The notes: a model not told the origin generated them from the letters alone. Shown: positions 1 to 9,348, counted from the stretch's first letter. The stretch: DNA of 64,000 nucleotides from Sphingobacterium cellulitidis (GCA_002245855.1 NOUX01000001.1:434001-498000), one strand, 5' to 3'. Numbers and translations: made by a program.

Positions 1-1
1 C

Positions 2-817
2 TACCTTCCTCATTTAGATTACTGTCTACAGAAATATGGTCCCACAGGAGAAAATGTTCCTGCAGAATTAAAGCAAATCGACCAACTCGTAGAAAGAATG
101 GTTACTTTCTTTCAGAAACGGGATGTCGAGGTTGTTTTATTATCTGAGTATGGAATTGGTCCAGTAAACCAACCTATTCACATCAACAGAATTCTGAGAA
201 AAGAAGGATTAATTGATATTCGAATTGAAAGAGGACTAGAATTATTGGATGCTGGGGCCTCTGAGGCATTTGCCGTTGCTGATCACCAAATTGCCCATGT
301 TTATACCAAAACTTCAGAAACCAAGGATAAGCTTAAGGCATTGCTAGCCAAAGTTCCAGGAGTTTCGAAAGTATTAGATAAAGAAGGTCAGAAAGCTTAC
401 CATATCGACCATGAACGTTCAGGAGATTTGGTATTATTGGCTGATAAAAATGCTTGGTTTACTTATTATTTTTGGGAGGATGATGCCGTAGCACCAGATT
501 ATGCAAGAATGGTAGATATCCACAAGAAACCCGGATATGATCCAGTGGAAATGTTTATGACTTCCAAATCTAGAGCGATTGGTAAATTGATTCTGAAGAA
601 GATCGGCTTTGCTGCGGTTCTTGACATTACACCTTTGGATGCAACATTGGTGAAAGGATCACATGGAATCGTAGATGTTGATGAGGAATACTATCCAATC
701 TTGATTGGTAACTTCGATGACCTTGATGAAACCGTGGATCCCACTTCAATTAAACAATTACTATTAAATAAGATTTTTGTCAACCAAAAGGTAGAAGAAA
801 TTACTGTTTCTCAATAA
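2..817 (+). CDS. Alkaline-phosphatase-superfamily (nucleotide pyrophosphatase/phosphodiesterase-like) protein, 3' part
   Basis: The reading frame is open from the first bases of the window, so the gene starts upstream; 271 residues are visible. An in-frame ATG at 98 exists, but coding sequence clearly continues before it (YLPHLDYCLQKYGP...). Motifs typical of the type I phosphodiesterase/alkaline phosphatase fold are visible: LSEYG (a metal-binding segment), IDHERSGDLVLLA, and KGSHG near the C-terminus, which carries a likely metal-ligand histidine. The family hydrolyses phosphomono- or diesters with two metal ions. Bacteroidota often carry such a gene in the ebo cluster (eboF), but no ebo neighbours are in the window, so that link is only a possibility. 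The family call is fairly safe; the substrate is unknown. Confidence 0.8.
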   Translation, partial: YLPHLDYCLQKYGPTGENVPAELKQIDQLVERMVTFFQKRDVEVVLLSEYGIGPVNQPIHINRILRKEGLIDIRIERGLELLDAGASEAFAVADHQIAHVYTKTSETKDKLKALLAKVPGVSKVLDKEGQKAYHIDHERSGDLVLLADKNAWFTYYFWEDDAVAPDYARMVDIHKKPGYDPVEMFMTSKSRAIGKLILKKIGFAAVLDITPLDATLVKGSHGIVDVDEEYYPILIGNFDDLDETVDPTSIKQLLLNKIFVNQKVEEITVSQ

Positions 818-910
818 ATGTAGATGATTTGTTAATAGCTAAACCCTTGATTTCATAAAGATTTCACGAATTAGTTTCGCATCTTTAGGATTGGACAAGG
901 ATTAGTTATT

Positions 911-2449
911 ATGTCATATCATGAAATAGAAAATTTAGTTGAAGACTCCGTTCATTTAATAGAAAGAACAGAGCTTTCAGCAGCAGAACAACGTAACATC
1001 ATTTTTAACTTGTATAATTTCCAAAACAGATTTGATACAAGTTATACGGTTTTACGTTGTTTTCCTTTTTTAGAAAAGATTGGTTTCATCAAGAAGCTTC
1101 CCATAGATCAACACCCTGATTACAAGAAAAATCCTGATTACTTTAAAAACTTAGAAGATTCCGACTGGATTCTCAGTGATATCAACGACGAGGAGTCCGA
1201 TGTACTCTTTCAAGAAGATGGATATATTTTCCCTCAATATGGATCACAAACTTGGGAAAGACTATTGGCTACTGGAAAATGGAAAGAAGCACCTGAAAAA
1301 CCTACTGAAATCCCAGTGCTTGAGTTAGTGGCTCAAATTATTCAACTAGCTAAAGAATATGAAAATATTCCTTTAATGCATAATTTTTATCTAGCTTTTC
1401 TCAATGCTTTTTTAGACTATGACATTGGTACTGAGGATGGATTACCCAAAGGTTTTGAAGACTGGTTGAAGGATGAACAATTATTAAAACTTCGGGATTA
1501 CAACATAAATTTTAATTTATTAAAAGTCAAACAGAAGGATACTGATTTTGAAATCCCTAGACTTTCAAATGAATTATCTAATCTGTCAGATTCCGATGAA
1601 AGAGCTAAGGTTAGTTTTTTAATGGATTCTAAAAAATCAATCGAAAAAATATATGCTAGCTATCAAAAAGAAATAAAGGCTGCGATTGAATTACCACAAC
1701 ATATCGACTTGATTTCAACGATGGCAAAGGAGATGATGGATAAAAATTCTTGGACATTTTTGGTGGAAAATATTGAGCAACCGTCAGAAAAATACAGTTG
1801 GGTATGGTACAAAGATCTATCAGTAGATAATAGAACTAGCCGTTTCTTCACAGAAATAAGCTTAGATGTGGATTTAAGTTCTATTTATGCAACCCAATAT
1901 GTACAGCATGGTTTACTTTTAGAGTGGCAGCAAAAGTCGCTTAGCACGAATCTCAATGACGCTCATTTTAAGACCAATCCTTTTGAATTTATTTCCAGTG
2001 ATGAACTCGATAAGAAACTCAACTTCATAGGCCTATGGGTTCTCCCATTAAAATCTACAAGTAAAAAAATCGCTGCATCAAATCAAGAGTTCTTAAACTA
2101 TCTCGAAGGATTGGGAACAAGTTATTTCGACAAGATAAATAAAGAGTTTCCAAAGCCTTTCTTTTCTAAGTCCTTCGCTTCATATATCAAAATATTTGAA
2201 GCTATGGAACCAATCAATGATTTCTTATTGATCGATGATCTGTACTCCATAAGCTTATTATTTATCTATAACCTGATTCAACAAGGTAAAGAAAAGGAGG
2301 CTCTGAAAATTTATGAAACTCTGGAAAGTCGATTAACAGATCGTTTTCGAGATTATATCCCTTGGTATAAGAATGAATTTTTACCATTTATCAAAGCCAT
2401 TAAATCAGGAAAAAAACCAGCTTTGCCAGGTTTATTTAAAAAGGATTAG
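911..2449 (+). CDS. Hypothetical protein, 512 aa
   Basis: I do not recognise this protein. It is a long, AT-rich ORF with no obvious signal peptide or membrane segment, rich in charged residues and aromatic patches (for example SDWILSDIND, TWERLLATGKWKEAPEKP). The last third (roughly residues 430-500) looks helical and repeat-like, with LLFIYNLIQQGKEKEALKIY resembling a TPR-type helix pair. It is probably cytoplasmic. It stands alone, with about 90 bases to the upstream gene and about 140 to catB, so it may be its own transcription unit. Codon use resembles that of its neighbours. Confidence 0.75.
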   Translation: MSYHEIENLVEDSVHLIERTELSAAEQRNIIFNLYNFQNRFDTSYTVLRCFPFLEKIGFIKKLPIDQHPDYKKNPDYFKNLEDSDWILSDINDEESDVLFQEDGYIFPQYGSQTWERLLATGKWKEAPEKPTEIPVLELVAQIIQLAKEYENIPLMHNFYLAFLNAFLDYDIGTEDGLPKGFEDWLKDEQLLKLRDYNINFNLLKVKQKDTDFEIPRLSNELSNLSDSDERAKVSFLMDSKKSIEKIYASYQKEIKAAIELPQHIDLISTMAKEMMDKNSWTFLVENIEQPSEKYSWVWYKDLSVDNRTSRFFTEISLDVDLSSIYATQYVQHGLLLEWQQKSLSTNLNDAHFKTNPFEFISSDELDKKLNFIGLWVLPLKSTSKKIAASNQEFLNYLEGLGTSYFDKINKEFPKPFFSKSFASYIKIFEAMEPINDFLLIDDLYSISLLFIYNLIQQGKEKEALKIYETLESRLTDRFRDYIPWYKNEFLPFIKAIKSGKKPALPGLFKKD

Positions 2450-2592
2450 AAGGTTGGATTCAACTAATAAATTATAAATCATTATTTTAGGGATATGAAA
2501 AAATCAGATTAGCATTAGTTAGCACATAGATTCTAATAGAATAGGCGATTCATTCGTCCAATTCTGTATTGTTAATAATAAAAAATGCTAAT

Positions 2593-3222
2593 ATGAAAAA
2601 TCACTTCAAAAGTCCGTTTAAAGGACAAATAATCCAAAACTATAATACAAATCCCAATATTATTGCCGGCAAGTATTCTTACTATTCAGGCTATTATCAT
2701 GGTCATTCATTTGATGATTGCGCCAGATATTTATTCCCTGATGAAAGAGCTGTCGACAAACTTATCATTGGTTCCTTTTGTTCGATAGGGAGTGGCGCAA
2801 GTTTTATCATGGCGGGAAATCAAGGCCACCGATACGATTGGGTCTCCTCCTTTCCTTTCCATTTTATGCCAGAAGTAGCGAGTTTCAATGGTAGTGAAAA
2901 TGGCTTTCTATCAGCTGGTGATACCGTCATTGGAAATGATGTCTGGATAGGTACTGAAGCGATGATAATGCCTGGTATAAAGATTGGCGATGGCGCTGTT
3001 ATTGGCAGCCGCGCCCTCATTACCAAAGATGTTGAACCCTATGCTATTATGGGTGGCAATCCTGCTAAGCAAATCAGAAAACGCTTTTCAGATCAGGAAA
3101 TTTCCTTATTGTTAGAAATGAAATGGTGGGATTGGGAAGAAGATATATTAAAATCAGCTATGCCAATCCTGAGCTCAGGAAACATTCAAGGACTATTCGA
3201 TTTTTACAAGAAAACAATCTAA
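2593..3222 (+). CDS. catB: CatB-type chloramphenicol / xenobiotic O-acetyltransferase
   Basis: A left-handed beta-helix (hexapeptide repeat) acetyltransferase of 209 aa, matching the usual length of the type B (CatB/Vat) family. It transfers acetyl from acetyl-CoA to hydroxyls of antibiotics such as chloramphenicol or streptogramin A. Family hallmarks are [20 protein letters not shown] near residue 30, the catalytic-histidine segment [19 protein letters not shown], and hexapeptide coils [20 protein letters not shown] followed by [13 protein letters not shown] chose the ATG at 2593 because the protein then begins [11 protein letters not shown], as CatB homologs do; an in-frame TTG lies 24 bases upstream. 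It is a single gene, not flanked by mobile elements, so it may be an intrinsic resistance gene. Actual antibiotic specificity cannot be told from sequence alone. Confidence 0.9.
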   Translation: MKNHFKSPFKGQIIQNYNTNPNIIAGKYSYYSGYYHGHSFDDCARYLFPDERAVDKLIIGSFCSIGSGASFIMAGNQGHRYDWVSSFPFHFMPEVASFNGSENGFLSAGDTVIGNDVWIGTEAMIMPGIKIGDGAVIGSRALITKDVEPYAIMGGNPAKQIRKRFSDQEISLLLEMKWWDWEEDILKSAMPILSSGNIQGLFDFYKKTI

Positions 3223-3227
3223 ACAAG

Positions 3228-3250
3228 AGGAGCGAATAATACTCGCTCCT
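3228..3250 (+). terminator. Hairpin after catB
   Basis: Arms AGGAGCGA and TCGCTCCT (8 bp) around a 7-nt loop lie just after the catB stop and are followed by a weak T-rich stretch. It lies between convergent catB and exuT and could serve either strand. Confidence 0.55.
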
Positions 3251-3300
3251 TATGTTTTATGTCCTTTATTTCTAAATTTTTAAAGTCTCTTAATCCTCTT

Positions 3301-4743
3301 CTATAGATGAATCAATTTCATCTTTGGCACCAGTGATCTCATAATCACCCAAGCCAACAGATAAGCTACTGAACAAGCAGCAAAGATGATAAAGTAGCCT
3401 GATTCAATTCCTTCGAAACCAAACACTTTCATGTTTGTCTGCTCTGCATAATCAAAGAGTACTCCAGATATCTTATTGATTAGGAATGACCCAACACCTC
3501 CCGCCAAACCACTAATCCCAGTAACTGTTGCAATTGCTTTTTTAGGAAACATATCTCCCACAGCGGAAAAGATATTAGCGGACCATGATTGATGTGCTGC
3601 CGCACTTATACCGATCAGAATCACCGGAAACCAATAGGAATACTCCCCTAATGGTTGTGCAAACAGAATCAGCAACGGAAAAAATGCGAAAATCAACATT
3701 GCCCGCATTCGACCTGCATATACCTCCATCCCTTTCTTTTCTACAAAATAGGTCGGCAACCATCCTCCAATAATAGATAACATGGTTATCGCATATAATA
3801 CGAATATCGCCACCTGCCCTTCAATATCTGAGGATTTAATATCATAAACCGAACTTAAATACGCAGGAAACCAGAATAATAAAAACCACCAAACCCCATC
3901 GGTCAAGAACTTACCAAAGATCAAAGCCCAAGTTTGTTTGTACTTCAGACATTCCCGAACCGAAACCTTTGTTTTAACTTGAACAGAACCAACCTCATTA
4001 ACCTCTCCATGATCTACATCCTGCTTTATATAGGCGAGTTCTGCAGCATTCACCTTCGGATTTTCTTCCGGCTTCTTGTACATAAATTGCCAAAAGCCCA
4101 TCCAAATAAAACCTAATGCTCCAATAATGATAAATGACATTTCCCAACCATATTTAGCAGCAATAACTGGAATAATAAGCGGAGCTAACAAAGCTCCAAT
4201 AGTCGTACCTGAATTAAATATGGAAGTTGAAAAGGCTCGATCCTTCTTTGGGAAATATTCTACACAGGCTTTCATGGCCGCCGGAAAGTTACCGCCTTCC
4301 CCTAGGGCTAATATAATCCGCGCAAAAATAAATACGGTTACAGAGATATTTACAACCTTACTAACATCCTCGATTCCAGCAATCACCTCCTTTGCTCTTC
4401 CAAAACTAACCAACCATTCACCTGCTAACACTCCTGAAGTAATCATTCCACAGAAAGCATGCAAAATAGCCCCCACAGACCAGATGGCAATTGCCCATAA
4501 ATAGCCTTTTTTCGTCCCCAACTTATCGATGAACCGACCAGAAAGCAGCATTGAAATAGCATATACGATGGAGAAGATGGCCGCCACATTTCCATAGTCA
4601 TTATTGGTCCAATGGAATTCCGGAGCAATAAAATCTTTCCATGTTAGCGAAAGAACCTGTCTATCAAGGTAATTGATGGTTGTAGCAAAAAATATCAATG
4701 CACAAATCGTCCACCTATATTTCGTAGGTTTACTCGTATTCAT
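3301..4743 (-). CDS. exuT: Hexuronate transporter, MFS family
   Basis: A 480-aa major-facilitator protein of the anion:cation symporter type, predicted to import glucuronate/galacturonate by proton symport across the inner membrane. The N-terminus RWTICALIFFATTINYLDRQVLSLTWKDF is characteristic of ExuT-like proteins, and twelve hydrophobic segments can be traced. GRFIDKLGTKKGYLW matches the MFS loop 2-3 motif. A longer loop around residues 105-135 is typical of Bacteroidota members. It is the last gene of the minus-strand series uxuB-uxuA-exuT, 30 bases after uxuA. The context (mannonate dehydratase, mannonate oxidoreductase, KDG kinase, KDPG aldolase) supports hexuronate as substrate. Confidence 0.9.
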   Translation of the reverse strand: MNTSKPTKYRWTICALIFFATTINYLDRQVLSLTWKDFIAPEFHWTNNDYGNVAAIFSIVYAISMLLSGRFIDKLGTKKGYLWAIAIWSVGAILHAFCGMITSGVLAGEWLVSFGRAKEVIAGIEDVSKVVNISVTVFIFARIILALGEGGNFPAAMKACVEYFPKKDRAFSTSIFNSGTTIGALLAPLIIPVIAAKYGWEMSFIIIGALGFIWMGFWQFMYKKPEENPKVNAAELAYIKQDVDHGEVNEVGSVQVKTKVSVRECLKYKQTWALIFGKFLTDGVWWFLLFWFPAYLSSVYDIKSSDIEGQVAIFVLYAITMLSIIGGWLPTYFVEKKGMEVYAGRMRAMLIFAFFPLLILFAQPLGEYSYWFPVILIGISAAAHQSWSANIFSAVGDMFPKKAIATVTGISGLAGGVGSFLINKISGVLFDYAEQTNMKVFGFEGIESGYFIIFAACSVAYLLAWVIMRSLVPKMKLIHL

Positions 4744-4773
4744 AATTAGTAGATTATGTCGGTAGACCCTAGG

Positions 4774-5943
4774 TTAAGATCTAATGATTCCCAATTCTAA
4801 TCCCCTTAGCTCTGCCAGACCGCGAAGTCTTCCAATAGCTGAGTAGCCCGGATTGGTTACTTTGTTGATATCATCAAGCATTTGGTGACCATGATCAGGT
4901 CTAAAAGGAATAGCAACCTCTCTAGTTTGATTTTCAGCACTCAAGCCTTTGACGATAGCATACATATCTACATCCCCATCCAGATGGTCTGCTTCATAAA
5001 AACTTCCGATAGCATCCCGTTTAACATTTCTTAGATGCGCAAAGTAAACCCTATGCTTAACCCTATCCAGTATTTGTGGAAGATTATTTTTAGGACCAGC
5101 TCCCAAGGAACCTGTACAGAAACAGATACCGTTAAACGTTTTCGGTTGTTCCGTAATCAAATAAACCAAATCCTCCTCATTACTGACCACCCTAGGAAGC
5201 CCTAAGATCGCATATGGAGGATCATCTGGGTGAATAGTCATCTTAATTCCATTCGCCTCACAGGTATCCGCAATTGCCCCTAAAAAGTAAAGCAGGTTTT
5301 GTTTCAATCCTTCTCTGCCAATATTTTTATAGATATCAATACTTTGTTGTAGGGACTCAAGTGAAAGATCAGCTTCACCCGGAATACCCATCAACACGTT
5401 GAACTGCAAATCAGTTTTATCCGCTTCGCTCATCCCAGCAAATCTCTCCTGCGCCATTTGTTTTATTTCATCAGAATAATCCTGAGCAGCATCCTCACGT
5501 TTCAGGATATAAATATCAAATATCGCAAGGTCGATCCAATCAAAATATAAGGCTTTAGAACCATCTTTCATGATCAGATCCAATTGCGTACGCGTCCAAT
5601 CCAACACCGGCATGAAATTATAACAAATGGTTTTTATTCCACATGCCGCTAGGTTTTCCAGCGATTTCTTATACCGTTCGATATATTCTCCCGCCTCAGC
5701 AGACCTGGTTTTTATCGCCTCGTGAACATGTACGGATTCAACAACAGACCAAGTCAGTCCAGCCTCCTCAATGATTCTTTTCCTCTCTTGAATATCTTCC
5801 AGTGGCCATACTTCACCATGTGGAATATGATGCAATGCCGACACGATTCCTGTTGCTCCAGCCTGTTTTACATCCTGCAATGTAACAGGGTCATTTGGAC
5901 CATACCATCGCCACGTTTGTTCTAAATATTTATTATTTTCCAT
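4774..5943 (-). CDS. uxuA: Mannonate dehydratase
   Basis: A 389-aa enzyme that dehydrates D-mannonate to 2-keto-3-deoxy-D-gluconate (KDG). The N-terminus LEQTWRWYGPNDPVTLQDVKQAGATGIVSALHHIPHG is diagnostic for UxuA. Metal-site segments are visible as MTIHPDDPP and GICFCTGSLGAG (the Cys/His ligand region), with YFAHLRNVKRD further on. The length matches the E. coli enzyme (394 aa). I chose the ATG at 5943; a longer in-frame start at 5976 would put more N-terminal residues inside the uxuB coding region than homologs have. With this start it still overlaps the end of uxuB (stop at 5945-5947) closely, so the two are probably translationally coupled. Confidence 0.95.
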   Translation of the reverse strand: MENNKYLEQTWRWYGPNDPVTLQDVKQAGATGIVSALHHIPHGEVWPLEDIQERKRIIEEAGLTWSVVESVHVHEAIKTRSAEAGEYIERYKKSLENLAACGIKTICYNFMPVLDWTRTQLDLIMKDGSKALYFDWIDLAIFDIYILKREDAAQDYSDEIKQMAQERFAGMSEADKTDLQFNVLMGIPGEADLSLESLQQSIDIYKNIGREGLKQNLLYFLGAIADTCEANGIKMTIHPDDPPYAILGLPRVVSNEEDLVYLITEQPKTFNGICFCTGSLGAGPKNNLPQILDRVKHRVYFAHLRNVKRDAIGSFYEADHLDGDVDMYAIVKGLSAENQTREVAIPFRPDHGHQMLDDINKVTNPGYSAIGRLRGLAELRGLELGIIRS

Positions 5944-5944
5944 A

Positions 5945-6766
5945 TTATACGCCACACCAGGAATTAAATCCACCATCTACAAAAATGATTTCTCCAGAGA
6001 TAAATGCCGAAGCATCACTTAACAAAAACACCAATGTTCCTTCCAATTCTGAAGGATCACCCAATCTTCTATATGGAGTTCCATTAATAAATTTCTGTGC
6101 TCTATCAGTGTATGAACCATCCGGGTTAGTCAATAAAGTCCTGTTTTGTTCTGTTAAAAATACGCCCGGTGCAATAGCATTTACGCGAACTTTATCGCCA
6201 TAACGCAATGCCAATTCTGTCGACATCCACTTCGTAAAACCGTCTATCGCATGCTTGGCAACGGTATATCCAAGAACACGTGTTAAAGGACGAGAAGCCG
6301 CCAGGGAAGAAATATTAATAATGGATCCAACTCCTTTTTCAGCAATCAGTTCACCAAATACAAGAGTAGGAATAATAGTTCCATATAAGTTTAACTCAAT
6401 GGCTTTGATAGTATCTTGAATTTTATTATCAAAGATGTTTTGATCATCAGCAATGGTTGCTCCAGGAATATTCCCTCCAACAGCATTAATAAGCCCATCG
6501 ATGCTACCGAAATGATCGACAATTTGTTGCTTTGCTCCTTTGACAGATTCTTCATCCATGACATCAACGACAATCCCAATGGCTTCAGTGCCCAAATCAG
6601 TGGCCATCTTGATTCTCTCGTTAATTTTCTCCTCATTTCTACCGAGGATACAAATTTTCGCGCCAGCCTCAGCAAGTGCTTTCACAAAAGATTTCCCTAA
6701 AATACCGGTCCCGCCGGTAATGACTATAACTTTATCTTTTAGTGAGAATTGATCTAGAATACTCAT
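5945..6766 (-). CDS. uxuB: D-mannonate oxidoreductase, short-chain dehydrogenase type
   Basis: A 273-aa SDR-fold enzyme, predicted to interconvert D-fructuronate and D-mannonate with NAD(P)H. It has the Rossmann glycine motif TGGTGILG near residue 18, NAVGG, and the catalytic Ser with the Tyr-x-x-x-Lys pair in NISSLAASRPLTRVLGYTVAKH. The C-terminus ISGEIIFVDGGF is typical of the family. This is the SDR form found in Bacteroidota rather than the long-chain mannitol-dehydrogenase-like UxuB of E. coli, so the symbol denotes function by context (it sits directly before uxuA). It is the first gene of the minus-strand hexuronate operon, divergent from kdgK. Confidence 0.85.
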   Translation of the reverse strand: MSILDQFSLKDKVIVITGGTGILGKSFVKALAEAGAKICILGRNEEKINERIKMATDLGTEAIGIVVDVMDEESVKGAKQQIVDHFGSIDGLINAVGGNIPGATIADDQNIFDNKIQDTIKAIELNLYGTIIPTLVFGELIAEKGVGSIINISSLAASRPLTRVLGYTVAKHAIDGFTKWMSTELALRYGDKVRVNAIAPGVFLTEQNRTLLTNPDGSYTDRAQKFINGTPYRRLGDPSELEGTLVFLLSDASAFISGEIIFVDGGFNSWCGV

Positions 6767-6907
6767 AGTTTATGGTTGATTAATACTCAATATTAGTGAT
6801 TTTATAGGGAATTAAAGGCATTAGAATCAGGATTATTACTTAAACGTTTTCGTAAAATCCCCCGAACTATCCATCAAAAACTATTATATTGTTGTTCAGT
6901 TTAACCT
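6767..6907. promoter_or_regulatory. Divergent hexuronate promoter region with LacI-type operator-like site
   Basis: This 141-base gap separates uxuB (minus) from kdgK (plus). At 6841-6850 it contains TAAACGTTTT, whose core AAACGTTT is a perfect palindrome centred on CG, the pattern bound by LacI/GalR-family regulators. No regulator gene of that family is in the window. Exact promoter boxes are not clear. Confidence 0.4.
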
Positions 6908-7900
6908 ATGCCACAGATATTAACATTAGGAGAAATACTTTACCGCCTTCAAAGTGCAAATGAACACATCTTTGAAAAAGGCGACAATCGGTTAAAAATA
7001 TATCCCGGAGGATCAGAGGCCAATGTAGCCGTAGGATTGGGCCAAATGGGCGATAAAGTACAATTCTTTAGCGCTTTCCCCGATAATGCACTGGCGACCG
7101 AAATCAAGGAAGCCATGCAAAACCTATCGGTAGATTGCTCCAAGTCACTTACTTCCGGAGACCGCATTGGTAGTTATTTCCTGCTATCCGCGAATGGCTT
7201 AAGCAATGGGGAAGTTATTTACGACCGTAAATATTCGAGCTTCAGCATGCTCCAAAAAGAGGAGATTGATTTTGACTTACTTTTCGAAGATGTTGACTGG
7301 CTACATTGGTCAGCATTAACACCTGCCCTCTCTCAGGAAATGGCAAACCTGATGGAAGCTATTTTAATTAAAGCTCAAGCTAGAAATATCAGCATTTCTG
7401 TTGATCTAAACTTCCGTAGTAAACTCTGGAAATATGGTAAAACAGCATTGGAAATCATGCCTACATTAGTTTCCTATTGCGATGTTATCATGGGAAATAT
7501 CTGGGCGGCAAACACGATGTTAGGAAGTCCTGTAGAAATAGGTTTGGACAGACAAACAACCAAAGAAATTTACGCCAAGAGCTCAAAGATCTCGGCAACC
7601 TATATTTTTAACCATTTCCCAAAAGCCAAACACATAGCCAATACGTTCAGGTTCATGGATCATGCCAAACACAATCTCTTTTACGGCACCTACCATAGTA
7701 AAACGGAGGACACAATTTCGGATACCCATGAAACCTACGAAGTAATTGATAGAATTGGTAGCGGAGATGCATTTATGGCGGGTTTGATTCATGCCTTAAA
7801 ACATGAAATGTCAGCCCAGGAAATTATTAACTTTGCTACAGCAGCAGGGTTTCAAAAACTATTTGTTGAAGGAGATTTTGGAAATGGAAAAGCAATCTAA
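6908..7900 (+). CDS. kdgK: 2-dehydro-3-deoxygluconokinase, PfkB family
   Basis: A 330-aa ribokinase/PfkB-family sugar kinase, predicted to phosphorylate KDG to 2-keto-3-deoxy-6-phosphogluconate (KDPG) with ATP. The N-terminal substrate segment is YPGGSEANVAVGLGQMG. The C-terminal signature IDRIGSGDAFMAGLIHAL (about residues 279-296) holds the catalytic base aspartate and the anion hole. It is divergent from uxuBA-exuT and directly followed by KDPG aldolase, which fixes its place in the pathway. Confidence 0.92.
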   Translation: MPQILTLGEILYRLQSANEHIFEKGDNRLKIYPGGSEANVAVGLGQMGDKVQFFSAFPDNALATEIKEAMQNLSVDCSKSLTSGDRIGSYFLLSANGLSNGEVIYDRKYSSFSMLQKEEIDFDLLFEDVDWLHWSALTPALSQEMANLMEAILIKAQARNISISVDLNFRSKLWKYGKTALEIMPTLVSYCDVIMGNIWAANTMLGSPVEIGLDRQTTKEIYAKSSKISATYIFNHFPKAKHIANTFRFMDHAKHNLFYGTYHSKTEDTISDTHETYEVIDRIGSGDAFMAGLIHALKHEMSAQEIINFATAAGFQKLFVEGDFGNGKAI

Positions 7901-7901
7901 C

Positions 7902-8567
7902 ATGAAAAATCAAGTAATCGATCAGATCCTAAAAAGTCCGGTAATTCCAGTGTTTTATGATGATGATGTGGACACCTGTATCAAGGTATTAAAAAGCTGT
8001 TATGCTGGTGGCATCCGTGTATTCGAATTTGTAAACCGAGGACCTTTTGCAGAACAAAACTTCAAAATCTTAAGGAACTACAAAGAGGAACATTTCCCAG
8101 ACCTTAAACTAGGAATCGGAACCATCATGCATGGCGACGATGCGGACCGTTTCATTGAATTGGGAACCGATTTCCTGGTAAGTCCTATATTCTCAGAATG
8201 CGTGGTCGCAACAGCCAGAAAAAATGAAATCCTTTGGATTCCGGGATGTATGACTCCCACTGAAATTGCCGATGCTCAATTCTCAGGTTGTACCTTTATC
8301 AAGCTATTCCCAGGTGATACCTTGGGCCCAGGCTTCTTAAAAAGTATAAAACCCATTTTCCCAAAATTAAGATTCATGCCAACTGGTGGTGTAGATTGTT
8401 CAGAGGAAAGTATCAGCAAATGGTTTGACGCAGGTGTAAGTGCGGTAGGCTTAGGTTCTAAATTATTCGTGAAAATAAATGGAGAATACCAGTTCGGACT
8501 AATATCAGAAAACTGCAGTAAGCTTTTGAGCTGGGCAAAACGCGAAAAACAAGAAGTTAAAGGCTAA
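7902..8567 (+). CDS. KDPG / 4-hydroxy-2-oxoglutarate aldolase
   Basis: A class I aldolase of the Eda/KdgA family that cleaves KDPG to pyruvate and glyceraldehyde-3-phosphate, ending the hexuronate route. The Schiff-base lysine is in CTFIKLFPGDTLGPGF (about residue 134), the catalytic glutamate segment is GIRVFEFVNRG, and the phosphate-binding FMPTGGV follows. I chose the ATG at 7902, two bases after the kdgK stop, giving 221 aa. An ATG at 7884 with a GGAG nine bases upstream is an alternative that would overlap kdgK. The pair is almost certainly cotranscribed. Confidence 0.92.
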   Translation: MKNQVIDQILKSPVIPVFYDDDVDTCIKVLKSCYAGGIRVFEFVNRGPFAEQNFKILRNYKEEHFPDLKLGIGTIMHGDDADRFIELGTDFLVSPIFSECVVATARKNEILWIPGCMTPTEIADAQFSGCTFIKLFPGDTLGPGFLKSIKPIFPKLRFMPTGGVDCSEESISKWFDAGVSAVGLGSKLFVKINGEYQFGLISENCSKLLSWAKREKQEVKG

Positions 8568-9237
8568 TTTCAACGAGCTTTTTGTTTTCCAAGATGGCTC
8601 GCTCAAATCTTCGGATATTTCTTTTATCGATCAGAACCTCAAGTTCAATCGTCAATAATTCAGCAGACATGGTCTGCTTTTTTATTTTAATATGTTTTGC
8701 CAAGGGCTTAATCTCCGAAAGCAATACATCCTTTGCATCCAAATCCGCTCGCTCCATACTCACACTGACCAATCTTACGATATTATGGATCACATATTTA
8801 TTCAATAATGGACCAGAAACAATAATGGCAAAACAGGCCAATAAAAAGATAGCAGCAATTATATATACTCCGAATCCGATGGCCATACCAATGGCTGCAG
8901 ACATCCAGATAATGCTGGCTGTGGTCAATCCATTCACATTGACCCCATCTTTAAAGATTACACCCGCACCCAGGAAACCAATTCCTGAAACCACATAGGA
9001 AGCTATCCGTGTAGCGTCTTCTGATTCCCCAGCCCCCAGTTTAAAAGAAAGCAATGAAAATAAAGTACTACCCAAACAGATAATAGAAATGGTTTTAAAC
9101 CCAGCAGATTTATCTTTCCATTCTCGCTCAAATCCGAGAACAAATCCTGCACATAGAGATAATACGGCTTTCAACAAGTCGTTCCAATCCCATTCAAGTT
9201 GATTAATAATAAAATCGATAGATGCGATGTCAGTCAT
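8557..9237 (-). CDS. MgtC/SapB family membrane protein
   Basis: A 226-aa protein with the MgtC/SapB N-terminal module: LLKAVLSLCAGFVLGFEREWKDKSAGFKT, then GSTLFSLLSF, IGFLGAGVIFKDGVNVNGLTTASIIWMSAAIGMAIG. About four membrane segments cover residues 20-140, followed by a cytoplasmic C-terminal ACT-like domain with charged strands. MgtC-type proteins are tied to magnesium/phosphate stress and ATP-synthase regulation in other bacteria; the role here is inferred only from the family. It converges with the KDPG aldolase gene and overlaps its 3' end by 11 bases. Confidence 0.88.
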   Translation of the reverse strand: MTDIASIDFIINQLEWDWNDLLKAVLSLCAGFVLGFEREWKDKSAGFKTISIICLGSTLFSLLSFKLGAGESEDATRIASYVVSGIGFLGAGVIFKDGVNVNGLTTASIIWMSAAIGMAIGFGVYIIAAIFLLACFAIIVSGPLLNKYVIHNIVRLVSVSMERADLDAKDVLLSEIKPLAKHIKIKKQTMSAELLTIELEVLIDKRNIRRFERAILENKKLVEISL

Positions 9238-9248
9238 AATTAGTTCAA

Positions 9249-9256
9249 CAAATATA
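9249..9256 (-). promoter_or_regulatory. Bacteroidota-type promoter box for the MgtC gene
   Basis: On the minus strand the octamer reads TATATTTG, matching TAnnTTTG, and lies 12 bases upstream of the MgtC-family start. The -33 element is not clear. The short distance implies a very short leader. Confidence 0.45.
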
Positions 9257-9348
9257 AGATGAAAATGTTAATAATGTTTTAATTTTTGGAGTACAAACCA
9301 TGAATTCCTCCCCTTCGTTAGGATGTCCAATTTAAAAATCAGCACATG

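Noticed and set aside
4076..4504. 142-aa ORF antisense to exuT
   Set aside because: Fully overlaps the transporter gene; composition reflects the complement of membrane-helix codons.
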